A DNA stretch of 64,000 nucleotides from Lolium rigidum (Eukaryota > Streptophyta > Magnoliopsida > Poales > Poaceae), in NCBI RefSeq assembly GCF_022539505.1, contig NC_061510.1:396224249-396288248 (forward strand), written 5' to 3'. A program made the translations under genes and the position numbers. Under the pieces are notes generated by a model that ran no database searches, had not been told where the DNA came from, and saw only the letters and a program-made list of their open reading frames with translations. Positions 10,620 to 23,803 of the stretch are shown one piece after another; the first letter of the stretch is position 1; every line of letters begins with the position of its first letter.

Positions 10620-12477
10620 TGATGTCTACGCACGCTTCTATTCCTGTAGACAGTGTTGGGCCTCCAAGAGCAGAGGTTTGTAGAACAGCAGCAAGTTTCC
10701 CTTAAGTGAATCACCCAAGGTTTATCGAACTCAGGGAGGAAGAGGTCGAAGATATCCCTCTCAAGCAACCCTGCAATTACGATACAAGAAGTCTCTTGTG
10801 TCCCCAACACACTAATACACTTGTCAGATGTATAGGTGCACTAGTTCGGCGAAGAGATAGTGAAATACAAGTGGTATGAATGAATATGAGCAGTAGTAAC
10901 GGCGCCAGGAAATAGCTTGCTGGCGTGCAGTTGATGGTAGTAATACTGCAGGAAGTAAAGATGCAGTAGAACAGTAAATAAGCGATGATTGCAGTATTTG
11001 GAAACAAGACCTAGGGATCATACTTTCACTAGTGGACACTCTCAACATTGATCACATAATAAAACCACTCTACACTCTCTTGTTGGATGATGAACACCAT
11101 TAATTGTGTAGGGCTACAAGAGCACCTCAATGTCGGAGTTAACAAGCTCCACAACATTCGATGTTCATATTTAAATAACCTTAGAGTGCATGATAGACCA
11201 ACGCAATTATACCGAGTACTAACATAGCATGCACACTGTCACCATCAAGCTATGAAAGGAGGAATAGATCACATCAATACTATCATAGTAATAGTTAACT
11301 TCATAATCTACAAGAGATCACAATCATAAACTACGCCAAGTACTACATGATGCACACACTGTCACCATTACATCATGGAGGAGGAATAGACTACTTTAAT
11401 AACATTACTAGAGTAGCACATAGATTAATAATGATATAAAGCACATTGCAATCAGAAAGGAATATAAATAAGCACTTCACTATGCTATTCTAAATTACTC
11501 TCTAGCAACATAACGAACTCTAATTCATCATGTAGGCAAACCTTAAAGATGTATTCCCAAGTACTAATAAACACCCCACGCTGTCACTGTGAGCATTCAT
11601 AGGAGGTACTAACACACCACAATTTCATAGAGACATCCAACTCAAATCATAACTCAGTGAATAAGTATTCCGTGAAATATAGCCTAAGAGACCCACACGG
11701 TGCACACACTGTCACCTTTACACACGTGGGACAAGGAGTCTCCGGAGATCACATAAGTAAAATCCACTTGAATAGCATAACGACATCTAGATTACAAGCT
11801 CATAATATGGATCTCAATCATGTAAGGCAGCTCATGAGATCATTGTATTGAAGTACATGGGAGAGAGAGATGAACCACATAGCTACCGGTACAGCCCTTA
11901 GCCTCGAGGGAGAACTACTCCCTCCTCATGGGAGACAGCAGCGGCGATGAAGATGGCAGTGGTGTCGATGGAGATGCCTTCCGGGGACACTTCCCCGTCC
12001 CGGCGGCGTGCCGGAACAGAGACTCCTGTCCCCCAGATCTTGGCTTCGCGATGGCGGCGGCTCTGGAAGGTTTCTCGTACCGTGGTTTTTCCGTATCGAT
12101 GTTTTAGGTCAGGGAGCTTGAAATAGGCGAAGAGGCGGAGTCGGAAGGGCTACGGAGCCGCCACACAATAAGGGGCGCGCCTGGCTCCTTGGCCACGCCG
12201 CCCACACGTGTGGGGCCACCAGGGCTCCCCTCTGGTGCCTCTCGGGTGTTCTGTAAGCTTCGTGGAATTATAAGATGCTGGGCGTTGATTTCGTCCAATT
12301 CCGAGAATATTTTCTTACTAGGATTTCTGAAACCAAAAACAGCAGAAAACAGGAACTGGCACTTCGGCATCTCGTCAATAGGTTAGTTCCAGAAAATGCA
12401 TAATAATGACATATAATGTGTATAAAACATGTGAGTATCATCATAAAAGTAGCATGGAACATAAGAAATTATAGATA
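10620..12477 (-). repeat. E1 3' LTR, tip truncated
   Basis: It is homologous to 15624-17191 plus 47869-48186. The right edge stops at ...AATTATAGATA, so the last bases (the LTR tip), the polypurine tract and adjacent internal sequence are deleted relative to E3. Confidence 0.8.
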
Positions 12478-14772
12478 AGAACATGTAAGAATCAATGCAC
12501 ACAGTTGACACAAGTGTTTGCTTCTAAGATAGAAAGAAGTAGGTAAACTGACTCAACAATAAAGTAAAAGATAGGCCCCTTCGCAGAGGGAAGCATGGAT
12601 TACTATATTTGTGCTAGAGCTTTTATTTTGAAAACAAGAAACAATTTTGTCAACGGTAGTAATAAATCATATGTGTTATGTATAAGACATCTTATAAGTT
12701 GCAAGCCTCATGCATAGTATACCAATAGTGCTCGCACCTTGTCCTAATTAGCTTGGATTAACATGGATTATCATTGCATAGCATATGTTTCAACCAAGTG
12801 TCATAAAGGGGTACCTCTATGCCGCATGTACAAAGGTCTAAGGAGAAAGCTCGCATTGGATTTCTCGCTTTTGATTATTCTCAACTTAGACATCCATACC
12901 GGGACAACATAGACAACAGATAATGGACTCCTCTTTTAATGCATAGGCATTCAACAGTTAAAATTCTCATAAGAGATTGAGGATTAATTGTCCAAACTGA
13001 AACTTCCACCATGGATCATGGCTTTAGTTAGCGGTCCAATGTTCTTCTCTAACAATATGCATACTCAAACCATTTGATCATGAAAAATCACCCTTACTTC
13101 AGACAAGACGAACATGCATAGCAACTCACATGATATTCAACAAAGGTATAATAGTTGGTGGCGTCCCCAGAAACATGGTTACCGCTCAACAAGCAACTTA
13201 TAAGAAATAAGATACATAGCTACATATTCTTCACCACACTAGTTTTTAAGGCTATTTTCCCATGAGCTATATATTGCAAAGACAAAGGATAGAATTTTAA
13301 AGGTAGCACTCAAGTGATTTACTTTAGAATGGCGGAGAAATACCATGTGGTAGGTAGGTATGGTGGACACAAATGGCATGGTTGTTGGCTCAAGGATTTG
13401 GATGCACGAGAAGAATTCCTCTCAATACAAGGCTAGGCTAGCAAAGTTGTTTGAAGCAAACTCAAGTATAAAACGGTGCAGCAAGACTCACATATGAACA
13501 TATTGTAAGTATTATAAGACTTTACATCGTCTCCTTGTTGTTCAAACACCTCAACCAGAAAATATCTAGACTCTAGAGACCAATCATGCAAACCAAATTT
13601 TAACAAGCTCTATGTAGTTCTTCATTAATGGGTGCAAAGTACATGATGCAAGAGCTTAAACATGATCTATATGAGCACAACAATTACCAAGTATCAAATT
13701 ATTCAAGACATTATACCATTTACCACATGCAGCATTTTCTGTTTCCAACCAAATAACAATGAACGAAGCAGTTTCAACCTTCGCCATGAACATTAAAAGT
13801 AAAGCTAAGAACACATGTGTTCATATGCAACAGCGGAGCGTGTCTCTCTCCCACACAATGAATGCTAGGATCCAATTTTATTCAAACAAAACAAAAACAA
13901 GAACATAAAGACGCTCCAAGTAAAGCACATAAGATGTGACGGAATAAAAATATAGTTTCGGTAGAGGTGACTCGATAGGTTGTCGATGAAGAAGGGGATG
14001 CCTTGGGCATCCCCAAGCTTAGATGCTTGAGTCTTCTTGAAATATGCAGGGATGAACCACGGGGGCATCCCCAAGCTTAGACTTTTCACTCTTCTTGATC
14101 ATATTGTATCATTCTCCTCTCTTGACCCTTGAAAACTTCCTCCACACCAAACTCAAAACAAACTCATTAGAGGGTTAGTGCATAATTGAAAATTCATATA
14201 TTCAGAGGTGACATAATCATTCTTAACACTTCGGACATTGCACAAAGCTACTGAAAGTTAATGGAACAAAGAAATCCATTCAACATAGCAAAAGAGGCAA
14301 TGCGAAATAAAAGGCAGAATCTGTCAAAACAGAACAGTCCGTAAAGACGAATTTTTTAGAGACACCAGACTTGCTCAGATAAAAATTCTCAAATTGAATG
14401 AAAGTTGCGTACATATCTGTGGATCACACACGTAAATTGGCAGATTTTTCTGAGTTACCTACAGAGAACCCAGCCCAAATTCGTGACAGCAAGAAATCTG
14501 TTTCTGCGTAGTAATCCAAATCTAGTATTCACTTTGCTATCAAAGACTTTACTTGGCACAACAATGCAATAAAATAAAGATAAGGAGAGGTTGCTACAGT
14601 AGTAAAAAACTTCCAAGACTCAAATATAAAACAAAATTACTGTAGTAAAATAATACATGGGTTATCTCCCAAGAAGTGTTTTCTTTATAGCCATTAAGAT
14701 GGGCTCAGCAGTTTTAATGATGCACTCCCAAGAAATAAGAGTTGAAGCAAAAGAGAGCATCAAGAAGAAAAT
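12478..14772 (-). other. E1 3' internal non-coding region
   Basis: No ORF is supported. The region is homologous to the 3' internal regions of E2 (21153-23747) and E3 (35730-38322). It contains the perfect hairpin GGGGATGCC-TTG-GGCATCCCC at 13994-14014 and a second AAGCTTGGGGATGC-type purine tract near 14066-14080 (minus strand). Confidence 0.7.
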
Positions 14773-15453
14773 TCAAAACAAATTTAAGCCTAACCCACTT
14801 CCTATATGAAAAGGAATCTTGTAAATAAACAAGTCATGTAGGCATAATGCAACAAGCATAGAAAGATAAAACAAGTGTAACTTCAAAAATTTCAGCATAT
14901 AGAGAGGTGTTTTAGTAACATGAAAACTTCTACAACCATATTTTCCTCTCTCATAATGATTTTCAGTAGCATCATGAACAAACTCAACAATATAACTATC
15001 AAATGAAACATTCTTATTATGAGTCTCATGCATAAAATTATTACTACTCCCAACATAAGCATAGTCATTCTTATTAATTGTAGTGGGAGCAAATTCAACA
15101 AAGTAGCTATCATCAAATATAGGAGGCATATTGTAATCATAATTAAATTTATCCTCCATAGTAGGCGGCACCAGAAGACCACTATCATTATAATCATCAT
15201 AAATAGGAGGCAAAGTATCATCAAAGGAAATTTTCTCCTCAATGCTTGGAGGACTAAAAATATCATGCTCATCAAAACCAGCTTCCCCAAGCTTAGAACT
15301 TTCTATATCATTAACAACAATGGTGTTCAAGGCGTTCATACTAATATTACTACCAGCATGCAAATAAGGTTCCATAGGTTTTTTAATTTTCGCATCAAAC
15401 AATCCATGTCTTAACTCAGGAAATAGTTTAAAAAGCTCACAGTTGTTTTCCAT
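14773..15453 (-). CDS. E1 orphan ORF, 226 aa, function unknown
   Basis: An intact frame of 226 codons starts about 140 bases downstream of the primer-binding site, where gag would be expected. The N-terminus reads MENNCELFKLFPELRHGLFD. The middle is acidic with repeated D- and P-rich motifs (EEKISFDDTLPPIYDD, then MEDKFNYDYNMPPIFDD), so there is an internal repeat of about 30 residues. The last 50 residues are hydrophobic (LKLHLFYLSMLVALCLHDLF) and could form a membrane segment. No zinc knuckle, protease motif or other known domain was seen. Similar ORFs are known to me from non-autonomous grass LTR elements, but the function is unknown. An uninterrupted frame among broken neighbours suggests recent activity or selection on the family. 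Confidence 0.6.
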   Translation of the reverse strand: MENNCELFKLFPELRHGLFDAKIKKPMEPYLHAGSNISMNALNTIVVNDIESSKLGEAGFDEHDIFSPPSIEEKISFDDTLPPIYDDYNDSGLLVPPTMEDKFNYDYNMPPIFDDSYFVEFAPTTINKNDYAYVGSSNNFMHETHNKNVSFDSYIVEFVHDATENHYERGKYGCRSFHVTKTPLYMLKFLKLHLFYLSMLVALCLHDLFIYKIPFHIGSGLGLNLF

Positions 15454-15592
15454 TATGCCTTACTAGTGTTTAACAAGAAACAAAAAGATGCAATTGCGAG
15501 GATCTAAAGGAAATAGCTTCGAGCACTCACACACCGGCAACAAGACTAGGAGATAGCTTAGTAGTCGGAGGATGTGAATACCTTTTACCTTA

Positions 15593-15613
15593 CCTCCCCG
15601 ACAACGGCGCCAG
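15593..15613 (-). other. E1 primer-binding site (tRNA-Asp)
   Basis: The minus strand reads TGGCGCCGTTGTCGGGGA a few bases inside the LTR end at 15624. This is complementary to the 3' end of plant tRNA-Asp with one mismatch (GTC for GCC). Confidence 0.75.
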
Positions 15614-15623
15614 GAAAATAGCT

Positions 15624-17191
15624 TGATGTCTACGCACGCTTCTATTCACTGTAGACAGTGTTGGGCCTCCAAGAGCGAGAGGTTTGTAGAACGGCAACAA
15701 GTTTCCCTTAAGTGAATCACCCAAGGTTTATCGAACTCGGGGAGGAAGAGGTCGAAGATATCCCTCTCAAGCAACCACCGCAATTACGATACAAGAAGTC
15801 TCTTGTGTCCCCAACACACTAATACACTTGTCAGATGTATAGGTGCACTAGTTCGGCGAAGAGATAGTGAAATACAAGTGGTATGAATGAATATAAGCAG
15901 TAGTAACGGCGCCAGAAAATAGCTTGCTGGTGTGCAGTTGATGGTAGTAATATTGCGGGAAGTAAAGATGCGATAGAACGAGTAAATAAGCGATGATTGC
16001 GGTATTTGGAAACAAGGCCTAGGGATCATACTTTCACTAGTGGACACTCTCAACATTGATCACATAATAAAACCACTCTACACTCTCTTGTTGGATGATG
16101 AACACCATTAATTGTGTAGGGCTACAAGAGCACCTCAATGCCGGAGTTAACAAGCTCCACAACATTCGATGTTCATATTTAAATAACCTTAGAGTGCATG
16201 ATAGACCAACGCAATTATACCGAGTACTAACATAGCATGCACACTTGTCACCATCAAGCTATGAAAGGAGGAATAGATCACATCAATACTATCATAGTAA
16301 TAGTTAACTTCATAATCTACAAGAGATCACAATCATAAACTACGCCAAGTACTACATGATGCACACACTGTCACTATTACATCATGGAGGAGGAATAGAC
16401 TACTTTAATAACATCACTAGAGTAGCACATAGATTAATAGTGATATAAAGCACATTGCAATCATAAAGGAATATAAATAAGCACTTCACTATGCTATTCT
16501 AAATTACTCTCTGGCAAGATAACGAACTCTAATTCATCATGTAGGCAAACCTTAAAGATGTATTCCCAAGTACTAATAAACACCCCACGCTGTCACTGGT
16601 GAGCATTCATAGGAGGTACTAACACACCACAATTTCATAGAGACATCCAACTCAAATCATAACTCGGTGAATAAGTATTCGTGAAATATAGCCTAAGAGA
16701 CCCACACGGTGCACATACTCGTCACCTTTACACACGTGGGACAAGGAGTCTCCGGAGATCACATAAGTAAAATCCACTTGAATAGCATAACGACATCTAG
16801 ATTACAAGCTCATCATATGGATCTCAATCATGTAAGGCAGCTCATGAGATCATTGTATTGAAATACATGTGAGAGAGAGATGAACCACATAGCTACCGGT
16901 ACAGCCCTTAGCCTCGAGGGAGAACTACTCCCTCCTCATGGGAGACAGCAGCGGCGATGAAGATGGCGGTGGTGTCGATGGAGATGCCTTCCGGGGGCAC
17001 TTCCCCGTCCCGGCGGCGTGCCGGAACAGAGACTCCTGTCCCCCAGATCTTGGCTTCGCGATGGCGGCGGCTCTGGAAGGTTTCTCGTACCATGGTTTCT
17101 CCGTATCGATGTTTTAGGTCAGAGAGCTTTAAATAGGCGAAGAGGCGGAGTCGGAAGGGCTACGGAGCCGCCACACAATAGGGGGGCGCGC
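15624..17191 (-). repeat. E1 5' LTR, first part
   Basis: Near-identical to 10620-12195. It is interrupted at 17191 by E2 and continues at 47869-48186. Confidence 0.88.
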
Positions 17192-18790
17192 TGATACGTC
17201 TCAAACGTATCTATAATTTCTTATGTTCCATGCTACTTTTATGATGATACTCACATGTTTTATACACATTATATGTCATATTTATGCATTTTCCGGCACT
17301 AACCTATTGACGAGATGCCGAAGAGCCGATTCTTGTTTTCGCTGTTTTTGGTTTCGAAATCCTAGTAAGGAAATATTCTCGGAATTGGACTAAATCAACG
17401 CCCAGGGGCCTATTTTTCCACGAAGCTTCCAGAAGACCGGAGGACTTACGAAGTGGGGCCACGAGGCGCCGCCACAACAGGGCGGCGCGGCCAGCAAGGG
17501 GCCCGCGCGGCCCTGGCGTGTGGGGCCCTCGTGTGGCCCCCTGACCTGCCCTTCCGCCTACTTAAGGTCTTCGTCGCGAAACCCCCAGTACCGAGAGCCA
17601 CGATACGGAAAACCTTCCAGAGACGCCGCCGCCGCCAATCCCATCTCGGGGGATTCAGGAGATCGCCTCCGGCACAATGCCGGAGAGGGGAATCATCTCC
17701 CGGAGGTCTCTTCATCGCCATGATCGCCTCCGGATCGATGTGTGAGTAGTTCACCCCTGGACTATGGGTCCATAGCAGTAGCTAGATGGTTGTCTTCTCC
17801 TCATTGTGCTATCATGTTAGATCTTGTGAGCTGCCTATCATGATCAAGATCATCTATTTGTAATCCTACATGTTGTGTTTGTTGGGATCCGATGAATATT
17901 GAATACTATGTCAAGTTGATTATCAATCTATCATATATGTTATTTATGTTCTTGCATGCTCTCCGTTGCTAGTAGAGGCTCTGGCCAAGTTGATACTTGT
18001 GACTCCAAGAGGGGGTATTTATGCTCGATAGTGGGTTCATGCCTCCATTAAATCCGGGACAGTGATGAGAAAGTTCTAAGGTTGTGGATGTGTTGTTGCC
18101 ACTAGGGATAAAACATCGATGCTTTGTCTAAGGATATTTGTGTTGATTACATTACGCACCATACTTAATGCAATTGTCCGTTGTTTACAACTTAATACTG
18201 GAGGGGTTCGGATGATAACTCTGAAGGTGGACTTTTTAGGCATAGATGCATGCTTGGATAGCGGTCTATGTACTTTGTCGTAATGCCCCGATTAAATCTC
18301 ATAGTACTCATCATGATATATGTATGTGCATTGTTATGCCTTCTTTATTTGTCAATTGCCCAACCGTAATTTGTTCACCCAACATACTGCTATCTTATGG
18401 GAGAGACACCACTAGTGATCTGTGGACCCCGGTCCTATTCTTTACATCCGAAATACAATCTGCTGCAATTGTTCTTTACTTGTTCTTCGCAAACAACCAT
18501 CATCATCCACACTATACATCTAATCCTTTGTTTACATCAAGCCGGTGAGATTGACAACCTCGCCGTTACGTTGGGGCAAAGTTCCGTGATTGTGTTGTGC
18601 GAGGTTCCACGTTGGCGCCGGAATCCCTGGTGTTGCGCCGCACTACACTCCTCCGCCATCAACCTTCAACGTGCTTCTTGAGTCCTACTGGTTCGATTAA
18701 ACCTTGGTTTCTTACTGAGGGAAACTTGCTACTATGCGCATCACACCTTCCTCTTGGGGTTCCCAACGGACGTGTCAACTACACGCATCA
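17192..18790 (+). repeat. E2 5' LTR (1,599 bp)
   Basis: TG...CA ends; near-identical to 23748-23803 plus 46324-47868. The tip holds the palindrome GATACGT-CTCAA-ACGTATC. Confidence 0.9.
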
Positions 18791-18800
18791 AGCAAATTTC

Positions 18801-18818
18801 TGGCGCCGTTGTCGGGGA
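18801..18818 (+). other. E2 primer-binding site (tRNA-Asp)
   Basis: TGGCGCCGTTGTCGGGGA, ten bases after the LTR end. It is complementary to the 3' end of plant tRNA-Asp with one mismatch. Confidence 0.8.
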
Positions 18819-19041
18819 GATCAAGACACGCTGCAAGGGGAGTCTTCACTTCCAATCTCTTTACTTTGTTTTTGTCTTGCTTTACTTTATTTACTACTTT
18901 GTTTGCTGCACTTAAACAAAACACAAAAAAATTAGTTGTTAGCTTTACTTTATTTACTGTCTTGTTCTCTATATTGAAAACACAAAAAAATTAGTTACTT
19001 GCATTTACTTTATTTAGTTTGCTTTATTTACTACTGCTAAA

Positions 19042-20446
19042 ATGGGTACTGTTGAGAATACTAAGTTGTGTGACTTCACTAGCACAAATAATAATGATTT
19101 CCTATGCACACCTATTGCTCCACCTGCTACTACAGCAGAATTCTTTGAAATTAAACCCGCTTTATCGAATCTTGTTATGAGAGAGCAATTTTACTGGTGT
19201 TAGTTCCGATGATGCTGCTGCCCATCTTAATAATTTTGTTGAACTATGTGAAATGCAAAAGTATAAGGATGTAGATGGTGACATTATAAAATTAAAATTG
19301 TTTCCTTTCTCCTTAAGAGGAAGAGCTAAAGATTGGTTGCTATCTTTGCCTAGAAATAGTATTGATTCATGGACTAAATGTAAGGATGCTTTTATTGGTA
19401 AATATTATCCTCCCGCTAAAATTATATCTTTGAGAAGTAGCATAATGAATTTCAAGCAATTAGATAATGAACATGTTGCTCAAGCATTGGAGAGAATGAA
19501 ATCTTTGGTAAAGAATTGCCCAACCCATGGACTGACTACTTGGATGATCATCCAAACCTTTTATGCAGGATTGAATTTTTGTTCGCGGAACCTATTGGAT
19601 TCAGCTGCTGGAGGTACCTTTATGTCCATTACTTTGGGGGCGGCAACAAAGTTTCTTGATGATATGATGACAAATTACTCTGAATGGCGCACGGAAAGAG
19701 CTCCACAAGGTAAGAAGGTAAATTATGTTGAAGAAACCTCCTCCTTGAGTGATAAGATTGATGCTATTATGTCTATGCTTGTGAATGGTAGATCTAATGT
19801 TGATCCTAATAATGTTCCTTTAGCTTCATTGGTTGCCCAAGAAGAACATGTTGATGTTAACTTCATTAAAAATAATAATTTCAACAACAATGCTTATAGG
19901 AATAATTCTGGTAACAACTATAGGCCATATCCTTCTGCTAATGGTAATAGTTATGGTAATTCTTATGGGAATTCTTACAACAATAATAGGAGTGTACCCC
20001 CTGGTCTTGAAGCCATGCTTAAAGAATTTATTAGTACACAAACTGCTTTTAACAAATCTGTTGAGGAAAAGCTTGATAAAATTGATATTCTTGCTTCTAA
20101 GGTTGATAGTCTTGCCTCTGATGTTGATCTTTTAAAATTGAAAGTTATGCATAATAAGGATATTGAGAATAAGATTGTTACTACAGCAAATGTCATCCAA
20201 GTTCGAATTAATGAGAATATTAGATTGATGGCTGAGTTGCATGCTAGGTGGGAAAGAGAAGAAAACGAAAAACTAGCTAAAGAAAATAATGTAGCTAAAG
20301 TTTGGACTATTACCACCACTAGTAATGTTAATGATTCACATGTTGCTACACCTACTACTATCAATGGTAAAATAATTGGTGTTGGCAATGTTTCTACTCC
20401 TAGTGCAAAGCGTGCAAAATTGCTCGAAACTGCTAAAGCTCACTGA
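19042..20446 (+). pseudogene. E2 gag (frameshifted)
   Basis: The frame starts MGTVENTKLCDFTS at 19042 and breaks near 19190, where an extra A in TTTTACTGG shifts it. It is then open from 19253 to 20446 (397 aa). The retrotransposon gag core is visible as LFPFSLRGRAKDWLLSLP with WTKCKDAFIGKYYP (capsid region), followed by an Asn/Tyr-rich low-complexity stretch and a coiled-coil-like segment (EEKLDKIDILASKVDSLASD). No CCHC zinc knuckle is seen. In the family Gag forms the particle that packages element RNA. The frame breaks again near 20425 before the protease. Confidence 0.85.
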
Positions 20447-21152
20447 AATTGATAAAACTGCTGAAATTTTTCAAAATATTGGGGATAATGATCCCATTGC
20501 TGTAGATCATAATGGTTTAGACTTTTATGATTGTCACATCTCTGAAGTTATAAAGTTCTTACAAAAACTTGCTAAAAGTCCCAATGCTAGTGCTATAAAT
20601 TTGGCCTTTACAAAACATATTACAAATGCTCTCATAAAAGCTAGAGAAGAGAAACTAAAACTTGAAACCTCTATTCCTAGGAAGTTAGAAGATGGTTGGG
20701 AGCCTATCATTAAGATGAGGGTCAATGATTTTGATTGTAATGCTTTATGTGATCTTGGTGCAAGTATTTCTGTTATGCCTAAGAAAATCTATGATATGCT
20801 TGACTTGCCACCATTGAAGAATTGTTATTTGGATGTTAATCTTGTTGATAATGCTATAAAGAAATCTTTGGGAAGGATTGATAATGTTCGTATTATGGTT
20901 AACAATAACCTTGTCCCCGTTGATTTTGTTGTCTTGGATATTGAATGCAATGCATCTTGTCCCATTATGTTGGGAAGACCTTTTCTTCGAACTGTTGGTG
21001 CCACCATTGATATGAAGGAAGGTAATATTAATTATCAATTTCCTCTCAAGAAAGGTATGGAACACTTCCCTAGAAAGAGAATGAAGTTACCTTATGATTC
21101 TATTATTAGAACAACTTATGATGTTGATGCTTCGTCTCTTGATGTTACTTGA
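20376..21152 (+). CDS. E2 aspartic protease domain
   Basis: 258 codons are open and contain the retropepsin-like active site ALCDLGASISVMP, with DLGA in place of the usual D(S/T)GA as in many plant Gypsy elements. The downstream PIMLGRPFLRTVGA motif is the second hydrophobic-G landmark. It was probably fused to gag in the intact element; a frameshift now separates them. The stop codon ends the coding part of the element, with no reverse transcriptase behind it. Confidence 0.8.
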   Translation: MVLAMFLLLVQSVQNCSKLLKLTEIDKTAEIFQNIGDNDPIAVDHNGLDFYDCHISEVIKFLQKLAKSPNASAINLAFTKHITNALIKAREEKLKLETSIPRKLEDGWEPIIKMRVNDFDCNALCDLGASISVMPKKIYDMLDLPPLKNCYLDVNLVDNAIKKSLGRIDNVRIMVNNNLVPVDFVVLDIECNASCPIMLGRPFLRTVGATIDMKEGNINYQFPLKKGMEHFPRKRMKLPYDSIIRTTYDVDASSLDVT

Positions 21153-23747
21153 TACACACTTTCTGCGCCTAGCTGAAAGGCGTTAAAGAAAAGCGCTTAT
21201 GGGAGACAACCCATTATTTTACTTCTATTTTATATTTGAGTCTTGGAAGTTGTTTACTACTGTATCAACCTCTCCTTATCTTTATTTTATTGCATTGTTG
21301 TGCCAAGTAAAGTCTTTGATAGTAAAGCCAATACTAGATTTGGATTATTGCGCAGGAACAGATTTCTTGCTGTCACGAATTTGAGCAGTAGGGCTCTGTA
21401 GAAAAATCAAAAAAATCTGCCAATTTACGTGCGTGATCCTCAGATATGTACGAAACTTTCATTCAATTTGGGCATTTTCATCTGAGCAATTCTGGTGCCA
21501 CTTTAAAATTCGTCTTTACGAACTGTTCTGTTTTGACAGATTCTGCCTTTTATTTCGCATTGCCTCTTTTGCTATGTTTGATGGATTTCTTTGTTCCATT
21601 AACTTTCAGTAGCTTTGTGCAATGTCCAGAAGTTTTAAGAATGATTATGTCACCTCTGAATATATGAATTATGCACTGACCCTCTAATGAGTTTGTTTCG
21701 AGTTTGGTGTGGAGGAAGTTTTCAAGGGTCAAGAGAGGAGGATGATACAATATGATCAAGAAGAGTGAAAAGTCAAAGCTTGGGGATGCCCCCGTGGTTC
21801 ATCTCTGCATATTTTAAGAAGACTCAAGCGTCTAAACTTGGGGATGCCCAAGGCATCCCTTCTTCATCGATAACTTATCAGGTTCCTCTAGTGAAACTAT
21901 ATTTTTATTCCGTCACATCTTATGTGCTTTACTTGGAGCGTCTGTTTGTTTTTATTTTTGTTTTTGTTTGAATAAATCGGATCCTAGCATTCTTTGTTTG
22001 GGAGAGAGACACGCTCCGCTGTTTCGTATGAACACATATGTTCTTAGCTTTATCTTTAATGTTCATTGCGAAATTTGAACTACTTCATTCATTGTTATAT
22101 GGTTGGAAACGGAAAATGTCGCATGTGGTAAATGGTTTAATGTCTTGAATAATGTGATACTTGGCAATTGTTGTGCTCATATAGATCTTGTTTAAGCTCT
22201 TGCATCATGTACCTTGTACTCATTAATGAATAACTACATAGAGCTTGTTAAAATGTGGTTTGCATGATTGATCTCTAGAGTCTAGATATTTTTCGGTTGA
22301 GGTGTTTGAACAACAAGGAGACAATGTAAAGTCTTATAATAGTTACAATATGTTCATATGTGAGCTTTGTTGCACCTTTTATACTTGAGTTTGCTTCAAA
22401 CAACCTTGCTAGCCTAGCCTTATATTGAGAGGAATTCTTCTCGTGCATCCAAATCCTTGAGCCAATAACCATGCCATTTGTGTCCACCATACCTACCTAC
22501 CACATGGTATTTCTCCGCCATTCCAAAGTAAATTACTTAAGTGCTACCTTTAAAATTTCTATTCTTTACCTTTGCAATATATAGCTCATGGGACAAATAG
22601 CTTAAAAACTATCGTGGTGAAGAATATGTACTTATGTGTCTTATTTCTTAATAAGTTGCTTGTTGAGCGGTAACCATGTTTTTACGGGGACGCCATCAAC
22701 TCTTTTACCTTTGTTGAATATCATGTGAGTTGCTATGCATGTTCGTCTTGTCTGAAGTAAGGGCAGTTCTCACAATCAAATGGTTTGAGTATGCATACTG
22801 TTAGAGAAGAACATTGGGCCGCTAACTAAAGCCATGATTCATGGTGGAAGTTTCAGTGTGGACAACTAAATCCTTAATCTCTTATGAGAATATTAATTGT
22901 TGTTAAATGCTTATGCATTAAAAAGGAGTCCATTATCTGTTGTCTATGTTGTCCCGGTATGGATGTCTAAGTTGAGAATAATCAAAAGCGAGAAATCCAA
23001 TGCGAGCTTTCTCCTTAGACCTTTGTACAGGCGGCATAGATGTACCCCTTTGTGACACTTGGTTGAAGCATATGCTATGCAATGATAATCAGTGTTAATC
23101 CAAGCTAATTAGGACAAGGTGCGAGCACTATTAGTATACTATGCATGAGGCTTGCAACTTATAAGATGTTTTATACATAACACATATGCTTTATTACTAC
23201 CGTTGACAAAATTGTTCCTTGTTTTCAAAATGAAAAGCTCTAGCACAAATATAGTAATCAATGCTTCCCTCTGCGAAGGGCCTATCTTCTACTTTATTGT
23301 TGAGTCAGTTTGCCTATTCTTTCTATCTCGGAAGCAAACACTTGTATCAATCGTGTGCATTGATTCTTACATGTTTACTTATTGCACTTGTTATATTACT
23401 TTGTGTTGACAATTATCCATGAGATAAACATGTTGAAGTTGAAAGCAACCGCTGAAACTTTATCTTCCTTTGTGTTGCTTCAATGCTTTTACTTCGAATT
23501 TATTGCTTTATGAGTAACTCTTATGCAAGTCTTATTGATGCTTGTCTTGAAAGTATTATTCATGAAAAGTCTTTGCTACGTGATTCATTTGTTTACTCAT
23601 TATCTTCATCATTGCTTCGAATCGCTGCATTTATCCCATATGCTTTACAATAGTATGATCAAGATTATGATAGCATGTCACTTCAGAAATTATCTTTGTT
23701 ATCGTTTACCTACTCGAGGGCGAGTGGGAACTAAGCTTGGGGATGCT
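21153..23747 (+). other. E2 3' internal non-coding region
   Basis: 2.6 kb without a supported ORF. It contains purine tracts of the type AAGCTTGGGGATGC near 21776 and 21835, a hairpin at 21841-21859 (GGGATGCC-CAA-GGCATCCC), and the terminal polypurine tract CTAAGCTTGGGGATGC directly before the 3' LTR at 23748. Confidence 0.75.
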
Positions 23748-23803
23748 TGATACGTCTCAAACGTATCTATAATTTCTTATGTTCCATGCTACTTTTATGA
23801 TGA
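23748..23803 (+). repeat. E2 3' LTR, first 56 bases
   Basis: TGATACGTCTCAAACG and onward, matching 17192-17247. It stops at ...TTTATGATGA, where the Helitron begins, and resumes at 46324. Confidence 0.9.

Noticed and set aside
15019..15414. Plus-strand 131-aa ORF
   Set aside because: Antisense shadow of the E1 ORF.
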